Assembly (NCBI RefSeq): GCF_001884185.1
Contig: NZ_MAOE01000111.1
Coordinates: 175,651 to 239,650 of the forward strand
Reading direction: 5' to 3'
Origin: Bacillus albus
GTDB lineage: Bacteria; Bacillota; Bacilli; Bacillales; Bacillaceae_G
DNA length: 64,000 bases
The position numbers were made by a program, and so were the translations under genes. The notes under the pieces were generated by a model. That model did no database searches and was not told the DNA's origin. It saw only the letters and a program-made list of their open reading frames with translations. Below, in pieces: positions 54,101-63,480 of this stretch; position 1 is the first letter of the stretch; every line of letters begins with the position of its first letter.

Positions 54101-55027
54101 ACGATTAGCTCCACTACAAGTGCGGTATGGAATACAATTAAAAGTTATCTTTCTAGTCTATGGAATTCAATTGTTTCTACAGCAAGTTCGGTATTCAATA
54201 ACATCAAGCAAGCTATCTCTACTGTTTGGAATATGATCAGTAGTACAAGTAGTAGTATCTGGAATGGGATTAAGTCCACGCTATCAAGCATATGGAATGG
54301 CATTAAATCAACCGCATCGTCAGTGTGGAACGGATTAAAGGATGCTATTATGACTCCTGTCCGCTGGGTAACAAATGCTGTGAGCGGAGCGTTCGAGGGG
54401 ATGAAATCAGCGGTATTAGGTGTATGGGATGGTATTAAAAGTGGCATTCGTACAGCTATCAATGGAATCATTCGTATCATTAATAAATTCATAGATGGAT
54501 TTAATACACCAGCGGAATTATTAAATAATATACCAGGTGTTAGTGCTCCAACTATTCCACATGTACCAATGCTTGCTAAAGGTGGAAAACCTGTAGGTGA
54601 TGGTTCGTTTATTACAGGTGAAGCTGGACCGGAATTGTTTACGAAAAAAGGTAATTCCATCACAGTTACACCTTTATCATCAAAAGAAAAATCACTTGGT
54701 ATTACTGGAACCATGAATCAAATAATGGGTGATATGAGCCGTATGATGGCTAGTTCTATGAATCAATTATCAGGCTTGAAAACTGTTATGAGTGGTGTTT
54801 ATGGAAATATGTCTAATAGTAGACAAGCTATGACAAATACGGTTGCAAACCAAGTGTTTAAGTATTCTCCTGGACAAACAGGTGGAAATGGAATGATTCC
54901 AACACAAGGTGGAGATTTGGTTATTGAAGTGCCAGTTATTTTAGAGGGACGAGATGTGGCGCGTGGTACTTATCGATATACAAAAGAGTATCAAGAAAGA
55001 GAAGAACAAAGAAACTCAGCCTTTTAG
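51119..55027 (+). CDS. Tail tape measure protein, split by a group I intron
   Basis: Two exons, 51119-52576 and 52850-55027, join in frame to give 1211 residues. Exon 1 ends RNELGVKLFG and exon 2 resumes TMWEDQGDN, an uninterrupted stretch common in tape measures. Exon 1 is coiled-coil rich (LQNALKDVNKRSNDLTKELK). Exon 2 has hydrophobic segments (AAIAVAIGVISGAFMALAPI, VVAAVVALGVLIY), then a long row of Trp repeats of the type WNxIxxF, and a C-terminal domain (GEAGPELFTKKGN). It sets tail length and contacts the membrane at DNA entry. Without splicing only a 487-residue fragment would be made. Confidence 0.9.
52577..52849 (+). ncRNA. Group I self-splicing intron in the tape measure gene
   Basis: 273 nt inserted in frame between Gly and Thr codons. 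Exon 1 ends in T, pairing as U-G at the splice site: 52570-52576 (TTTCGGT) pairs with the guide 52591-52597 (GCCGAAG), forming P1. Directly 5' of the guide, ATTGT (52586-52590) pairs with exon 2 ACAAT (52850-52854), forming P10. The intron ends in G. Further helices: GGCTCAGCAT with ATGCTGAACC (52621-52630/52764-52773, P3-like), CACAT/ATGTG, GGAGT/ACTCC, AACCT/AGGTT, AGGATG/CATCCT (P8-like). There is no internal endonuclease gene. I could not assign P7 or the subgroup with confidence. Confidence 0.85.
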
Positions 55028-55068
55028 GTTTGGGTTTCTTTTATTTTATACAGAAATGAGGTGTCAAA

Positions 55069-56544
55069 ATGAGCTCTTTTACATTTAACAATGCACGTAA
55101 AGAATTTGTCCAAATTGCAAAAGGTTGGAAAAGACCTACTTGGGCACCATTGAAACGTAATTTTCTAAGTGTTCCAGGATATCCAGGGGCAAGGTTATTA
55201 AATACACAAACGGAAATGCGTGTTTTATCTATTCCTGTTGGGATTATTGTTCCTGATGATGGAGACTTAGAACTATTAAAAGAAGAAATTGCAGATTGGC
55301 TAATAACAGATCAACCAGTAGAGCTTATTTTTGATGTAGAACCAAATAGAACGTATTTAGCAGTTGTGGATGATAGCTTTGATCCAGACGAATTTGTGAC
55401 ACTTGGAATAGGAACACTTACATTTATTTGTCCTATGCCTTATAAGTTAGGGCCCACACAGAAGAAAGTATTAGCAATAGATGAGGGCGGGAATTTAAAA
55501 GCTGAATTTCGTAATAGAGGATCTGTAGAATCTAATCCAATTATTGATATAACTGTGGGAGCGCAGAGCCCTTTCCTTGATGTCTGGAATGATAATGACT
55601 ATTTTCGGATTGGTTATCCTGTTGGGTATAAATCCAAAATTGTAAAAGAAGATGAGAGACTTATCAATGATGATTGTTCTAGCCTTAAGGGGTGGGAACC
55701 TTTTGGAGGACAGATAGGAAAGTTTCTTGCAAGAGGCTCTATGGAAGTCGTAGGTGGAAAAGCTTTTAGAGCTTCGGATTACGGACAAAGTGAACCGAAC
55801 AAATGGCATGGGCCTTTTGTGATGAAAGAAATCCCGACTATAGGTAAGAAAATTGGAGATTTCAAAATGGATATCCAGTTCGCCTTACAGTCTACGAAAT
55901 ATGACCAAATGGGTAAAACGATTGCGATGGTCTTGGATGCTAATTACAACGTTATCTGTCAAGTGGATATGAGCGATGAATATATGAGTCACGAAATCAC
56001 TTTGGCTCATTCTTCCGTTGGAACTGGAGATAATGAACAACTTTTATCAAATGAAACTGGATATTATGTTGATACTTTCAATAAATTCAGTGGACATTTT
56101 GCTTTAGCACGTAGAGGAAACCACTGGAGAGTTTATTGTGCGAAACATATTGTGGGAACAGAACAAGATGGAGCTTCATTTGTAATGGAATGGTATGACG
56201 TAGGTAATCGAAATCCGAATACTACCAAGGAACCAAAGTATATTGCTGTTGGTTGTGTAGCTTTCGGGGATTACTATCCAGTTAATGTATGTCAAATTAA
56301 GGACGTTAAATTCTGGCGTATTAATACTTTAGAAATAGATGAGACTCCTTATATTTTTGATGTAGGAGACAAAATCCAAATAGATACAGAACGTTCACTT
56401 GTAACAATTAACGGTACGAATGCGATAGCACTGAAAGACATATTCAGTACATTTCCTATTGTAAAACGGGGACAGAATGAAATTATAGTACGACCAGCTA
56501 ATGTAGGAATAGCGGAATTAACGTATAGGGAGCGATTTAGATGA
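55069..56544 (+). CDS. Distal tail protein (Dit) with inserted domain
   Basis: 491 residues, about twice a classical Dit. The N-terminal Dit belt domain (FTFNNARKEFVQIAKGWKRP, PGYPGARLLNTQTEMRVLSI) runs to about 140. The C-terminal part has TLEIDETPYIFDVGDKIQID and VKRGQNEIIVRPANVGIAEL. Between (about 200-420) is a beta-rich insertion starting SLKGWEPFGGQIGKF with HGPFVMKEIPTIGKKIGDF, resembling a carbohydrate-binding module, as in evolved Dits. This may give extra host-surface contact. It overlaps the next gene by 4 bases. Confidence 0.87.
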   Translation: MSSFTFNNARKEFVQIAKGWKRPTWAPLKRNFLSVPGYPGARLLNTQTEMRVLSIPVGIIVPDDGDLELLKEEIADWLITDQPVELIFDVEPNRTYLAVVDDSFDPDEFVTLGIGTLTFICPMPYKLGPTQKKVLAIDEGGNLKAEFRNRGSVESNPIIDITVGAQSPFLDVWNDNDYFRIGYPVGYKSKIVKEDERLINDDCSSLKGWEPFGGQIGKFLARGSMEVVGGKAFRASDYGQSEPNKWHGPFVMKEIPTIGKKIGDFKMDIQFALQSTKYDQMGKTIAMVLDANYNVICQVDMSDEYMSHEITLAHSSVGTGDNEQLLSNETGYYVDTFNKFSGHFALARRGNHWRVYCAKHIVGTEQDGASFVMEWYDVGNRNPNTTKEPKYIAVGCVAFGDYYPVNVCQIKDVKFWRINTLEIDETPYIFDVGDKIQIDTERSLVTINGTNAIALKDIFSTFPIVKRGQNEIIVRPANVGIAELTYRERFR

Positions 56545-59500
56545 GGACACCAAGCGGAATTTTACATGTTGTTGATTTTAAAAAGAGTCAAATCGTTTCA
56601 GCTATACAACCAAAAGACTATTGGGATGATAAGAGACATTGGGAAATTAAAAATAATATAGATACATTAGAGTTTAGGGTATTTGAGAATACAGACCATG
56701 CAGCTACACTTGTGCAACAAAACTTAGTGTTGAAAGAGGTTCGCGGCGGTAGAATTGTTCCTTATGTTATTACTGAAGCGGAAAAAGATTCTGATGATAA
56801 ATCATTAGTGGTTTATGCATCAGGGGAATGGATTCAACTTGCTAAAGCAGAAATTATTGAACCGCAAAAAATTGAAAGTAAAACATTAAAACAATGCATG
56901 GAAATCGCTCTAAAAGGTACGAAGTGGGAAATAGGTAAAACCGAACATGATGGATCGCATTCAATAACTATTGATGAATTCACTAATCCATTGGATTTAC
57001 TAAAAAAGATTGCCGCTTCATTTGAACTAGAAATCCAATACCGTGCTGAAGTTGTCGGCTCTCAAATCGTTGTTCGTTATGTGGATATGGTTAAGAAGAG
57101 AGGACGAGATACAAGAAAAGAAGTAACTGTCGGTAAGGATTTGTTGGGGGTTAAACGTATTGAAAACTCTCAAAACATTTGTACCGCTTTATTAGGTTAC
57201 GTTAAAAAAGATAATGGAGAATTCATCACGATTTCAGAAATAAATAATGGTGTTCCGTATCTTGTGGATGATGCAGCATATCAACGATGGAACGAAAAAG
57301 GGAAACATAAATTCGCTTTTTATACTCCACAAACAGAAAACGAGGATATGTCTCCGCAGAGACTTATGACTCTCATGAAAACGGAAATGAATAAATTAGT
57401 AAACAATTCTGTTTCTTACGAAGTTCAAGCTCAAAGTATTGGTCGAGTATTTGGATTAGCTCACGAATTAATTAACGAAGGAGATACAATCCGAATAATA
57501 GATGAAGGGTTTACTCCTAAGTTATATCTTGAAGCTCGTGCTATTGCTGGTGATGAATCATTTAAAGATCCTAAACAAGATAAATATATGTTTGGCGATT
57601 ATCGTGAAATTATTGATCAAAATGACGAGTTACGAAGATTGTACCAAAAGATATTAAGCTCGTTATATGACAAGGTTCCACAAGAGTTATTTGACCAATT
57701 AAAGGACAAAGTCACTGAACAAAATCAAGACATCATTGATGCTAAAGATAAAGCTAATCAGGCACAAAAAGAAAGTCAGGAAGCAAAAGATTTAGCAGAA
57801 GCAACTGTTGAATATGTGGAACAAAATCTTGTGGATATTATTGAAGGAGTTAATCCACCTACAGCTAATCTTAAACCGAATAAAACATTATGGCGTGATA
57901 TTAGTGGCGGTAAGCCTGGTATTTTGAAAATATGGACTGGTACGACTTGGGAACCTGTTGTTCCGGATACAGGACCATTACAGCAAAGTATTAAAGATGT
58001 TCAAAAAGATATTGAAACTACTAAAACGGAATTGAATCAAAAGGTTCAAGACACACAAAATCAGGCGACAGGACAATTCAACGAAGTAAAGGAAAGCTTA
58101 CAAAGTGTTAGTCGCACAATTTCTGATGTACAAAATGAACAAGGTAATATTAATAAAAAAGTAACGCAAATAGAACAAACTTCAGATGGATTTAAAACTT
58201 CTATTGAAACTTTAACGAAAAAAGATACTGAAATTAGCAATAAACTAAATACGTTTGAATCAACTGTGGAAGGTACAAAGAAGACAATATCTGAAGTACA
58301 ACAAACAACAACTGAATTAACTAAGACAACAACTGAAATTAAAGAAGAAGCTGGGAAAATCAGTGAGAAGTTAGAGAGTGTAGAAAGTAATGTTAAAAAT
58401 ATTAACATCGGTGTTCGTAACTATGTATTAAAAGGAAATCAAGAATTTATATTTATAAATATGAATGAAACTGATAGTAAAGGTGAGGCACTTGATATTT
58501 CTAAAGATGCATACAACGACTTTAGGGGGAAAAAAGTTTATTTAAGTTTCGATGCTGAAACAACTAATTTAAAACATGGAACAGCAAGCAACAATAGTGT
58601 AGGAATTGAATTAAGAGTGGAATATGCTGATGGGAAAACAACATGGTTTGAAGCTTGCTATGGAAAAATTGTTCCAGAAGGGACGAATAGATATAGGAGA
58701 TATGGGAAGGTATCCCAAGTAATAGAAGATAAAGAAATAAAATTTATGAGGTTGCAAATCTTTTTACGTTCAGCTTCAGGTACTGTGAAAATAAAAAACT
58801 CTCAAGTTGAAATAAGCAATAAACCATCATCGTTCAAATTAGCTAACGAAGACCAAGTAACAACTGATGAATTCACTAAGAAAACAACCGAGATTGAAAA
58901 AAGTGTGGATGGCGTAAAAACTACTATAACGACTGTCCAAAAAGACCAAGGTACAATGCAATCTACTTTGAATCAAGTTAAACAAACTACAGATTTAAAT
59001 TCCCAAAGCATTACAACGATATCTCAGACACAAGGGAAGATTATTCAACAAAACACGAGTGATATTACGCAGTTGAATAATCAAATTAAATCTAAAGTTT
59101 CTGCGACTCAAATGCAGGATTATGTTGGTGGATTAGGAAGCACAAACTTACTATTTAATGCTGCATTTGAAGAGCGGGTAATAAATGCTTCTACAGGAGT
59201 AATCACATCTAGAACTCCTAGCGTCGCTAAATGGGGGATATGGGCGAATGGTACAAACTTTAAAGCTATACCTGAATCAGCCCGTAACCACGATGGCTTT
59301 AATTCTGTCAAATTAGAAACTACTGGACTAACAGCTAATACACCTACTAGTCTCTATCAACCTGCATCCAGTCAAGCTAATTCAGGCGACCATGTATTTT
59401 CTGCTTGGTTCTACACAGATAATAAAGCTTTATTAGACGGTGGAGCTTATATGGAAGTAGCCTATTACAATGGGGGAACTTGGGTAGCTTCTAAATCTGT

Positions 59501-61235
59501 GCAACTATTACCTTTAATAGTTAATAACTCATGGGTATTCGTTTCGGCGACTCTACCCGCCCCTGCAGCAGCTCATAATGCCGTTCGAGGGGCTGTAACG
59601 ATTAATCGTAATGGTAGACTTTGGGTTTCACAACCGCAACTTCAAAAAGGGCAGACTCCTAGTAATTTCATGGAAAATCCAAAAGACTACGCCAACTATG
59701 ACCAACTTGTAGGTGAGATTGCTAAGAAAGTAGCTACATCTGATTTTAACAACAAAGTCACTCAAATGGAGACTACGATTAATCAACAATCTGATCATAT
59801 TAACTTGAAAGCGGAAGCTAAAGAAGTTTACACGAAAACCGAAGCAAACGGACAATTCGGAAGTAAGGCTATGGTGGAATCTCACAACAGTTCCATATTA
59901 TTAATGGCCGATGCGATTAACCAGCGAGTTGAAAAAGGTAACATAGCTTCTACAATCAACCAAACAGCCCAATCTGTATTGATTCAGGCAAACAAGATTT
60001 ACCTTGATGGTTATATTGAAGCGAAGCACTTAAAAGCTCAAACCTTACAAGGGGTAACTATTCAAACTGCACCTCAGGGATCAGGAGCAAACCAAATCCG
60101 ATTAAACGCTCAGAACATGACATTATACGGAAGTAATCAAGCTCGTGGCTACTTTGGATTTATTAAACGTAGTGATAATAATATTACTTCAGCCTTAATT
60201 CTAGGGAATGATTATGCTGGATCAGGCAACCTTAACGGTTCATTAGTGCTTGACCAAACTACAATTTCAGGAAATCAATGGACTAACTCAGTTGCCTCCA
60301 TTGGAGTTGCTACTGGTAGAAGTGGAAATGACATTTTAAAGTCGAGTTATATTAACTTCTATCGTTATGACGGAGCAATGCAAATTAACTCTGTAGGCGA
60401 TATGAGTTTAACTAATACAAACGGTAATATTTCTCTTGCTGCTAGTTCCACAAGTGATACTACAGGTTTTATAACATTGAGTTCTTCTAAAGATATCTAC
60501 TTCACCGCTAAGCGTGGCTACTTTAATTTTTATACAAGTGATAACAAGTCATTCCCTGCACTAATAATTAAAGACTTAGCTCCAAATAATCAAGGTGATG
60601 TAGATTTCATATTTGCTAATCAAATTATGCTTAGAGTATCAAGACATCCTGACTATGTTAGAGATGGAATACAGATTAAAAATGGAACAGGTACTTCTTG
60701 GGCAGACATGAAATTAGGCGTATTACGAACAATGGGGAACATTGGTTGTAATGCAGATATATATGCAAAGAATTTTATTAATACGTCTACACGAAAAGTT
60801 AAAACGAACATTGAAGACTTGCCTTTCTCAGCACTGAAAAAAGTTAATAGTGTAAGAATTAAAAAATATAATTTAATCTCTGATGTAGAAAAATACAATG
60901 CAGGTGAAATAGATGTTTTACCTGTAAATTACGGTATGATTGCCGAGGATACTGACGATGTATTTACAACAAGAGAGAAAGATGCAATCTCACTTTATGG
61001 TTCTGTTTCTATTACAATGCAAGCTGTTCAAGAATTAGATTGGAAAACAGATAATATGCAATGTGATATGGGAATGTTAAAGCAAGAGCTTGAAGCAGAA
61101 AAACTTGAGAAAGTTTACATGGAGAATCAACTTAGTGAGTTAAAGGTTTTAGTAAACAGTCAAGAAGATAGAATTGCAAAATTAGAAGAATTATTACTAC
61201 AACAATTAATAAATAAGAATCCAGAGCAGCCATAA
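56541..61235 (+). CDS. Tail-tip protein / fibre with prophage endopeptidase-like N-terminus and S74 chaperone
   Basis: 1564 residues. The first ~380 match the Prophage_tail (Tal, gp44-like) tip domain (WEIKNNIDTLEFRVFEN, LDLLKKIAASFELEIQ). A long coiled-coil follows (about 395-620, e.g. KDVQKDIETTKTELNQKVQD), then beta-rich carbohydrate-module-like domains (residues about 640-770 and 870-1050) and a fibre region. A C-terminal intramolecular chaperone of the Peptidase_S74 type follows, with STRKVKTNIEDL supplying the Ser/Lys cleavage pair, and a terminal coiled coil. The chaperone cuts itself off after trimer folding. It acts in receptor binding. Confidence 0.88.
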   Translation: MRTPSGILHVVDFKKSQIVSAIQPKDYWDDKRHWEIKNNIDTLEFRVFENTDHAATLVQQNLVLKEVRGGRIVPYVITEAEKDSDDKSLVVYASGEWIQLAKAEIIEPQKIESKTLKQCMEIALKGTKWEIGKTEHDGSHSITIDEFTNPLDLLKKIAASFELEIQYRAEVVGSQIVVRYVDMVKKRGRDTRKEVTVGKDLLGVKRIENSQNICTALLGYVKKDNGEFITISEINNGVPYLVDDAAYQRWNEKGKHKFAFYTPQTENEDMSPQRLMTLMKTEMNKLVNNSVSYEVQAQSIGRVFGLAHELINEGDTIRIIDEGFTPKLYLEARAIAGDESFKDPKQDKYMFGDYREIIDQNDELRRLYQKILSSLYDKVPQELFDQLKDKVTEQNQDIIDAKDKANQAQKESQEAKDLAEATVEYVEQNLVDIIEGVNPPTANLKPNKTLWRDISGGKPGILKIWTGTTWEPVVPDTGPLQQSIKDVQKDIETTKTELNQKVQDTQNQATGQFNEVKESLQSVSRTISDVQNEQGNINKKVTQIEQTSDGFKTSIETLTKKDTEISNKLNTFESTVEGTKKTISEVQQTTTELTKTTTEIKEEAGKISEKLESVESNVKNINIGVRNYVLKGNQEFIFINMNETDSKGEALDISKDAYNDFRGKKVYLSFDAETTNLKHGTASNNSVGIELRVEYADGKTTWFEACYGKIVPEGTNRYRRYGKVSQVIEDKEIKFMRLQIFLRSASGTVKIKNSQVEISNKPSSFKLANEDQVTTDEFTKKTTEIEKSVDGVKTTITTVQKDQGTMQSTLNQVKQTTDLNSQSITTISQTQGKIIQQNTSDITQLNNQIKSKVSATQMQDYVGGLGSTNLLFNAAFEERVINASTGVITSRTPSVAKWGIWANGTNFKAIPESARNHDGFNSVKLETTGLTANTPTSLYQPASSQANSGDHVFSAWFYTDNKALLDGGAYMEVAYYNGGTWVASKSVQLLPLIVNNSWVFVSATLPAPAAAHNAVRGAVTINRNGRLWVSQPQLQKGQTPSNFMENPKDYANYDQLVGEIAKKVATSDFNNKVTQMETTINQQSDHINLKAEAKEVYTKTEANGQFGSKAMVESHNSSILLMADAINQRVEKGNIASTINQTAQSVLIQANKIYLDGYIEAKHLKAQTLQGVTIQTAPQGSGANQIRLNAQNMTLYGSNQARGYFGFIKRSDNNITSALILGNDYAGSGNLNGSLVLDQTTISGNQWTNSVASIGVATGRSGNDILKSSYINFYRYDGAMQINSVGDMSLTNTNGNISLAASSTSDTTGFITLSSSKDIYFTAKRGYFNFYTSDNKSFPALIIKDLAPNNQGDVDFIFANQIMLRVSRHPDYVRDGIQIKNGTGTSWADMKLGVLRTMGNIGCNADIYAKNFINTSTRKVKTNIEDLPFSALKKVNSVRIKKYNLISDVEKYNAGEIDVLPVNYGMIAEDTDDVFTTREKDAISLYGSVSITMQAVQELDWKTDNMQCDMGMLKQELEAEKLEKVYMENQLSELKVLVNSQEDRIAKLEELLLQQLINKNPEQP

Positions 61236-61273
61236 GCTGGTCTTTTTTTATTGTCTAAAAAGGGGTGGTCAAA

Positions 61274-61510
61274 GTGGAAGGATTACAAGAAGTAAGAAGT
61301 GATGTTCAAGAAATCAAGCAAGATATCAAGGACATTCGTTTAGAAATTAAAAGCTTAGAAATGCGAACAACCGGTAACGAGAAAGACATTATCAATATCA
61401 ACAAACAATTAGATAAAATCAGTGCTAATACTACTTGGATCTTACGACTTATTGTCGGCGGAATTGTTGGTGGTATTCTCACTTTCTTAATGAAAGGAGG
61501 TGGTATGTAA
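61274..61510 (+). CDS. XhlA-family lysis accessory protein
   Basis: 78 residues from GTG 61274, 8 bases after AAAAGGGG. N-terminal amphipathic coiled coil (VRSDVQEIKQDIKDIRLEIK) and one C-terminal membrane segment (WILRLIVGGIVGGILTFLM), the XhlA/hemolysin layout. In PBSX XhlA works with holin and amidase in lysis. It overlaps the holin start by one base. Confidence 0.88.
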   Translation: MEGLQEVRSDVQEIKQDIKDIRLEIKSLEMRTTGNEKDIININKQLDKISANTTWILRLIVGGIVGGILTFLMKGGGM

Positions 61511-61749
61511 TGGTGAGTTTAGCCGTAATGATTGGAATTGTAGTTGGTCTTTCGCAAATCGTAAAAACAATTGGATTGCAAACAAAATATGTTCCGTTAT
61601 TGAATTTAACGCTTGGCATTGTGCTAGGCGTTTTATTTTTGAATGGAGATATCAAAACAAATGTATTTCAAGGAATCATCATTGGTCTATCAGCAAGTGG
61701 ATTATTTGACCACACAAAAATTATGAAAAAGGATGTTGATTCTAAATGA
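61510..61749 (+). CDS. Phage holin
   Basis: 79 residues from ATG 61510 behind AAAGGAGGTGG. Two or three short hydrophobic segments (VSLAVMIGIVVGLSQIV, LLNLTLGIVLGVLFL, VFQGIIIGLSASGLF) and a charged C-terminus, as in small Bacillus holins. It lies between XhlA and the amidase and overlaps the latter by 4 bases. Confidence 0.88.
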   Translation: MVSLAVMIGIVVGLSQIVKTIGLQTKYVPLLNLTLGIVLGVLFLNGDIKTNVFQGIIIGLSASGLFDHTKIMKKDVDSK

Positions 61750-62798
61750 AAAAGATAATGAAACATATTACCTCGTTCCTTATGATTCTAGTACTTGCTG
61801 TTTCGTTTGCTACAAGCGCTTTTGCTGATAGAACACTTATTATTCCTGATTTACCAAAGCAGTCATACCGCTATGGTATAGGTGCTTATGAAGGCGTTGT
61901 GGCGCATAGTACAGCAACTCCCGAAGCACCAGCTATTAATATTCAAAAGTATGAGTCTCGTACATGTCGGTCAGCATTCGTACATTATGCAGTTGATTGG
62001 AATGAAACAATCCAAATTGCTGATACAAAATACATTGCATATGGTGCGGGATCAGGAGCAAATAAACGATTTGTTCATGTAGAATTATGCGAAACAAGAG
62101 ATTATGAAAAATTCAAACGCAGCTATGATAAATACGTTAAGTTATTAGCTAAAATCTTACGTGATCGTGGATTATCAGTAGAAAAAAGTTTATGGACTCA
62201 CTATGATGTAACGAAGTATCTTGGTGGTACAGACCATGAAGATCCACTAGAGTATTTGCGTAGTCATGGCGTTTCTGAATCTCAATTCAGAGCGGACGTG
62301 CGACGCGCGTATAATAATGGTGATGTATCAGTTCCAAATAAACCTTCTAATCCAGGTGAGCCGACTTCAAATGTGGAAGGAATTGCGTATGTTTTAGGAT
62401 ACAATGTGAATCTTCGCAAGGGGCCAGGAACAGATTATTCGGTTATTCGTCAATTAAACAAACCTGAAGCATACCAAGTATGGGGAGAGAAAGATGGATG
62501 GTTAAATCTTGGTGGAGACCAGTGGGTATATAATAACTCGTTTTATATCAAGTTTGAGAAGAAAGAGTCAGTTAATACGATTGCAGGGAAACGTGTTGTG
62601 TCTAAAGCGGACAACCTACGTTTCTATGATTCTCCTTCTTGGCAGAATAAAGATGTTGCTGGTACATTAGATGCGGGCTTAGGATTTGCAATTGATAAAA
62701 AAGTAAAGGTGAATGGTTTTCCACAATATCGTGTACATAATTCTAAAGGGAAGACATTTTATATTACTGCTAGTGAGAAGTATGTGAGTGTGAAGTAA
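61746..62798 (+). CDS. Endolysin: exported N-acetylmuramoyl-L-alanine amidase with SH3-type wall binding
   Basis: 350 residues. It has a clear Sec signal peptide (KKIMKHITSFLMILVLAVSF to about residue 27, SAFA cleavage), unusual for phage lysins that rely on a holin. The amidase_2 domain has zinc ligands in VVAHSTA and the THYDVTKYLGGTDHEDP region. Two SH3b modules follow, starting near 215 (GYNVNLRKGPGTDYSVI) and near 285 (SKADNLRFYDSP). It would cleave the peptide stem from MurNAc. A strong terminator follows. Confidence 0.93.
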   Translation: MKKIMKHITSFLMILVLAVSFATSAFADRTLIIPDLPKQSYRYGIGAYEGVVAHSTATPEAPAINIQKYESRTCRSAFVHYAVDWNETIQIADTKYIAYGAGSGANKRFVHVELCETRDYEKFKRSYDKYVKLLAKILRDRGLSVEKSLWTHYDVTKYLGGTDHEDPLEYLRSHGVSESQFRADVRRAYNNGDVSVPNKPSNPGEPTSNVEGIAYVLGYNVNLRKGPGTDYSVIRQLNKPEAYQVWGEKDGWLNLGGDQWVYNNSFYIKFEKKESVNTIAGKRVVSKADNLRFYDSPSWQNKDVAGTLDAGLGFAIDKKVKVNGFPQYRVHNSKGKTFYITASEKYVSVK

Positions 62799-62803
62799 TA
62801 GTA

Positions 62804-62837
62804 AAAGCCGACTCAAATTGATATGAGTCGGCTTTGT
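62804..62837. terminator. Bidirectional terminator after the lysin
   Basis: AAAGCCGACTCA/TGAGTCGGCTTT is a perfect 12-bp stem with an 8-nt loop, the arms giving T-rich ends on both strands. It separates the lysis genes from the convergent immunity/toxin operon. Confidence 0.92.
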
Positions 62838-62950
62838 TAATTGCAACTTTATTCTTTACTGTTTATAGATTCTTTTAGTGTTTCAAGTGTCTACTTTAAC
62901 CATACTATAGGTGTTAAGTTTAAACAGTGTATTTAATAATATGTTCTCAT

Positions 62951-63460
62951 TTAAATGTTCAATTTATTTAATAATTTTTCTATTCTCTTTAATTCATTAT
63001 TACTCTGTTCTACAAGATATTCATCAGGACATTCTTTCAATATATCAAAAAAGTTTTCTGCTCCTTTTAATAAAGCTAATAATAATTCATCTTTATTAAA
63101 ACATGTTTTTTCTCCTGCAATAGATAATAAAATTTGCTCTTGCGAAATAACCTGCATTTTTACCTCTAAAGGTTGGTCTGGAAAATAAAAACTTACATCG
63201 TTTTGATTTTCAAACAATTCTTCAATTGCATTTATGAAATATGACCATAACTGATCAATCATATCCCATTCTTTAAATCCTAAAATAGTATTTCCGTAAT
63301 AGTTTATTATTATTGCACCTTCCATATAATCAAAATCATTAACTAGTTCTAAACATTTCGCGTTATCAAAATGTATGAAATATTCAAGAAAGTTACTTTC
63401 AATATTATCTAATGAAGTTATTATTTTATCATTTTTTATATATGATTTTACACTAATCAT
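62951..63460 (-). CDS. Probable immunity protein of the polymorphic toxin
   Basis: 169 residues, very acidic and AT-rich in codons. The pattern (ISNFLEYFIHFDNAKC-like start, IINYYGNTILGFKEWDMIDQ, WSYFINAIEELFENQNDVSF) and the Glu/Asp-rich helical end resemble Imm-family proteins, but I cannot name the family. It starts 20 bases after the toxin stop, the standard order. It should bind and neutralise the adjacent toxin domain. Confidence 0.72.
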   Translation of the reverse strand: MISVKSYIKNDKIITSLDNIESNFLEYFIHFDNAKCLELVNDFDYMEGAIIINYYGNTILGFKEWDMIDQLWSYFINAIEELFENQNDVSFYFPDQPLEVKMQVISQEQILLSIAGEKTCFNKDELLLALLKGAENFFDILKECPDEYLVEQSNNELKRIEKLLNKLNI

Positions 63461-63480
63461 ATTAACGTCTCCCCAGATTT

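Noticed and set aside
53746-54714. Long minus-strand open frames inside the tape measure
   Set aside because: They mirror the Trp-repeat coding sequence and vanish where the repeats end; no ribosome binding site.
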